Below are positions 5,161 to 7,221 of a stretch of 7,221 nucleotides of DNA, piece by piece (the first letter of the stretch is position 1; each line of letters begins with the position of its first letter). The notes under the pieces were generated by a model that saw only the letters and a list, made by a program, of their open reading frames with translations, was not told the origin of the DNA and searched no databases. Location: NCBI GenBank assembly GCA_015488975.1, contig WFMT01000309.1, positions 1 to 7,221 on the forward strand. The letters are read 5' to 3'. The translations under genes were made by a program, and so were the position numbers. This DNA is from Campylobacteraceae bacterium (GTDB lineage Bacteria > Campylobacterota > Campylobacteria > Campylobacterales > JALSKU01).

Positions 5161-6384
5161 TTAAAATATACCGCTTATTCCCATATTTGCTGAATGAATT
5201 ATAGTTGTGTTGAATTTTCTTGCATAAAACCTTATAAGTATGTTTTGTAATGTTGGCTCGATTGAGGGGGTAAACCAGGCATTATTGCTTATTGCGATTA
5301 TATATTTTGGATGATTTTTATACATTATGTTTTCTGTGGTTTCATAGCAAATAGCATTTGTAAATTTAATACCTTTTATAATTATTGTAGTTGGTTTTTT
5401 TGCAGTTTTAAAATCAGATGCTCCACCAAAAAATTCTTTGTTGATGTATTTAGCTAAAAATGCAGGCAAAGGAATTTTCTCCCCAAATGGAACCAATACT
5501 ACTTTGTTTGCAATTTTGATTTTTCCATCAATAAAATAATAAGTAGAATTATAAAAATTTTTACCTTTTTTACTTAATGCCCCTGTTACAATCATGATAT
5601 GTCGTGATAAATATTTTAGCTGATTTAAAAGTCTTTTGTCCAAATTAAGATATATCGGAAAAGCACTTTCATTTAGAATAATCATATCTTTTTTATTTTT
5701 TATCTCTTTTTTAATTTCTTTTATATTGTCTTTGATTATTTTATTTGTATAAAGAGGATTCCATTTTATATTTTCAGGTATTTTTTGATCATACAAATAT
5801 ATACTAAAAGGAATTTTTCTTATATGTGTTTTTAAAGGTTCAAAAGATAGAGCAATTAACAGTATAAGAAAAAATGACAATAGTTTTTTATGATATTTTC
5901 TATAAACAGATACACTGGCACAAATACTAAGGAGAACTATCATAAATTGCCATTTTTGAACTCCTATATAGCTTTGTGTAAACATTAATTCCGGCTTAAA
6001 CCATGTAAATTCAAATGGGTGTGCATAGGATGCAAATAATAATAAAATTGCTCTGTAAAATATATTTTTAGGGTATGACAAAATCCAAAAAAACAGAGCA
6101 TAAGTTATAGATATCGCCAATATGACAAAAGGGATAAGATAGCTTAAATTATAATATTTAAAACTTAGTCCTATCCAGTAAAACCAAAAAATTCCTACAA
6201 AAAAACCACTCCAGGTTAAAGTTTTCTGTCTGCTTACTATCATAAAATATATAGCTATTATACCTGTAACTGTATTGAGAACAGGAAAAATAAAGCCAAA
6301 ATATGCACTATATATAAAAAAAGATAAAAAAATTGCTACACTCAAGCCTTTTATTATGTAAAAAGTGCTAAAATAATCCTTCAA
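5161..6384 (-). CDS. lnt: Apolipoprotein N-acyltransferase
   Basis: An inner-membrane enzyme that adds the third acyl chain to the N-terminal cysteine of lipoproteins. The frame is open from 6447 (428 codons; residue numbers here count from there). Several hydrophobic helices lie in the first 200 residues, then a nitrilase-type domain facing the periplasm. The catalytic triad fits E260 (ILNESAFP), K315 (ANKVVLVPFGE) and C367 (NAICYET). E323 and E369 match other E. coli active-site glutamates, with the same K-to-E and C-to-E spacing. Starts at GTG 6447 or ATG 6438 would overlap divergent yajC, so TTG 6384 (407 aa) is chosen; it has no clear Shine-Dalgarno and is uncertain. The protein ends at ANMGISGIF, without the C-terminal membrane helix of E. 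coli Lnt, in line with the short Lnt of Campylobacterota. The stop touches the palindromic element. Confidence 0.9.
   Translation of the reverse strand: MKDYFSTFYIIKGLSVAIFLSFFIYSAYFGFIFPVLNTVTGIIAIYFMIVSRQKTLTWSGFFVGIFWFYWIGLSFKYYNLSYLIPFVILAISITYALFFWILSYPKNIFYRAILLLFASYAHPFEFTWFKPELMFTQSYIGVQKWQFMIVLLSICASVSVYRKYHKKLLSFFLILLIALSFEPLKTHIRKIPFSIYLYDQKIPENIKWNPLYTNKIIKDNIKEIKKEIKNKKDMIILNESAFPIYLNLDKRLLNQLKYLSRHIMIVTGALSKKGKNFYNSTYYFIDGKIKIANKVVLVPFGEKIPLPAFLAKYINKEFFGGASDFKTAKKPTTIIIKGIKFTNAICYETTENIMYKNHPKYIIAISNNAWFTPSIEPTLQNILIRFYARKFNTTIIHSANMGISGIF
6366..6374 (+). promoter_or_regulatory. Possible extended -10 of the yajC-secD promoter
   Basis: TGCTAAAAT (TGn plus a -10 with one change) lies 33 bp before the yajC ATG, inside the first codons of lnt. 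I see no -35 at the usual distance. The lnt and yajC starts are so close that each promoter must lie within the other gene. Confidence 0.3.
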
Positions 6385-6407
6385 AAATTTAAATTTAAAG
6401 GATTCGT

Positions 6408-6680
6408 ATGCAAGGCGGAGGTAGTATTGTGACTTCATTGTTACCACTTATAGTTTTATTTGGTATTTTTTACTTTTTGGTAATTCGTCCTCAACAAAAG
6501 CAGGCAAAGGCCCACAAAGAGATGTTGGCCGCTATTAAAAAAGGTGATAAAATTATCACAAACGGCGGACTAATCTGTGAGGTTGTAAAACCTGAAGAAG
6601 ATTTTATCAAAGTTAAGCTTAATGATGATACTGTTGTTAAGATTTCTAGAGATTATATAGCAAAGAAAGTTGATGCATAA
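6408..6680 (+). CDS. yajC: Preprotein translocase subunit YajC
   Basis: A 90-residue single-pass inner-membrane protein. One hydrophobic helix (about 8-26) is followed by the hallmark RPQQKQAK (27-34) and a small cytoplasmic domain with GDKIITNGGLICEVV (46-60), as in typical YajC. It joins SecD and SecF in the accessory complex that aids Sec-dependent export. The ATG at 6408 follows AAAGGA. An in-frame GTG at 6429 has an even better Shine-Dalgarno (GGCGGAGG, 6414-6421) and would remove seven residues, so a second start is possible. The gene overlaps secD by 8 bp, and the pair is divergent from lnt. Confidence 0.96.
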   Translation: MQGGGSIVTSLLPLIVLFGIFYFLVIRPQQKQAKAHKEMLAAIKKGDKIITNGGLICEVVKPEEDFIKVKLNDDTVVKISRDYIAKKVDA

Positions 6681-7221
6681 GAGTAGATGGAATTACAGGG
6701 TCGTAATATTTATATTTACCATGATAGTAGGGATTGTTCTTTCAATCCCTAGTTTTGTGCCGTCTATAAATGGTCCTAAAATAAAACTTGGTTTAGACTT
6801 GCAAGGTGGGCTTCATATGCTTTTGGGAGTAGAGGTGAAACAAGCTGTTAAGTCAAAATATAAATCTATTGCTTCAAGCATAAAGTATTTCACTGATGAT
6901 AACGATATTGTAATCGATAATCTAAGAGTAGATAAAAAAGATGTAAGTTTTACATTGCTTGATAACTCTGAAGAGAAAAATTTAGACGATATGCTAAGTA
7001 AAATAAAAGGTCTTATTGTTAATAAAGATAAAAAGTTAAACTACAAAATTACTTTAACAAAAAGTGAGATAAAAAAGACTGAACAGTATGCAGTAAATCA
7101 AGCGGTAGATACTATAAGAAACAGGCTGGATCAATTTGGTCTGTCTGATCCTACAGTAGCTAAACAAGGAAGCACTGATGTATTAGTGGAACTTCCAGGT
7201 ATAAAAACACAAGCCCAGGAG
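6673..7221 (+). CDS. secD: Protein translocase subunit SecD, N-terminal part (runs off right edge)
   Basis: The frame stays open for 183 codons from ATG 6673 to the window end. It starts MHKSRWNYRVVIFIFTMIVG, giving a first membrane helix at about 9-25, followed by the SecD signature LGLDLQGG (39-46) at the start of the large periplasmic region. A block at 139-176 (AVNQAVDTIRNRLDQFG, then LVELPGI) is typical of the SecD P1 domain. SecD with SecF uses the proton-motive force to pull proteins out of the Sec channel on the periplasmic side. The start lies within the last codons of yajC (ATGCATAA), so translation is probably coupled. secF would be expected downstream. Confidence 0.95.
   Translation, partial: MHKSRWNYRVVIFIFTMIVGIVLSIPSFVPSINGPKIKLGLDLQGGLHMLLGVEVKQAVKSKYKSIASSIKYFTDDNDIVIDNLRVDKKDVSFTLLDNSEEKNLDDMLSKIKGLIVNKDKKLNYKITLTKSEIKKTEQYAVNQAVDTIRNRLDQFGLSDPTVAKQGSTDVLVELPGIKTQAQE

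Noticed and set aside
4943..5164. Plus-strand open frame of 73 codons inside the palindromic element
   Set aside because: It runs through both palindromes and the right terminal repeat, has no Shine-Dalgarno, resembles no family I know, and its composition is explained by the repeats.

Overview
The window is AT-rich bacterial DNA. The set lnt / yajC / secD, with lnt divergent from yajC-secD, together with a short Lnt, points to Campylobacterota (a Sulfurimonas-, Arcobacter- or Campylobacter-like bacterium). The same lnt | yajC-secD-secF arrangement is known from Campylobacter. The genus is an inference; no rRNA or other marker is present.

Positions 1-4249 (minus strand) hold one tightly coupled operon, read right to left: dctP, dctQ, dctM, pxpA, pxpB and the first codons of pxpC. 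It pairs a complete tripartite TRAP transporter with the three-subunit ATP-dependent 5-oxoprolinase. Each gene overlaps or nearly touches the next (TAG-ATG contact, 11-bp overlap, 1-bp gap, then two ATGA overlaps). The simplest reading is one unit for uptake of 5-oxoproline (pyroglutamate) or a related acid and its conversion to glutamate. A promoter-like sequence and a strong Shine-Dalgarno lie upstream of dctP.

Positions 4372-4812 (minus) hold a separate DUF4395 membrane protein gene. It starts with GTG behind a good Shine-Dalgarno and a near-consensus sigma-70 promoter.

Positions 4891-5160 are the most unusual part: a 270-bp non-coding element with 33-bp terminal inverted repeats that differ at one base. 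Between them lie two adjacent, almost end-to-end palindromes of 98 and 101 bp. As single-stranded DNA or RNA it should fold into a three-armed structure, with one terminal stem and two long hairpins. It lies between lnt and DUF4395, directly against the lnt stop codon, and may be flanked by a TA duplication. It looks like a small non-autonomous palindromic mobile element (MITE-like), although a structured RNA or transcription-stop function is also possible.

Positions 5161-7221 hold cell-envelope genes. lnt (lipoprotein N-acylation) is on the minus strand. Divergently, on the plus strand, lie yajC and the start of secD (Sec translocon accessory complex), which overlap by 8 bp. secD runs off the right edge and pxpC off the left edge.
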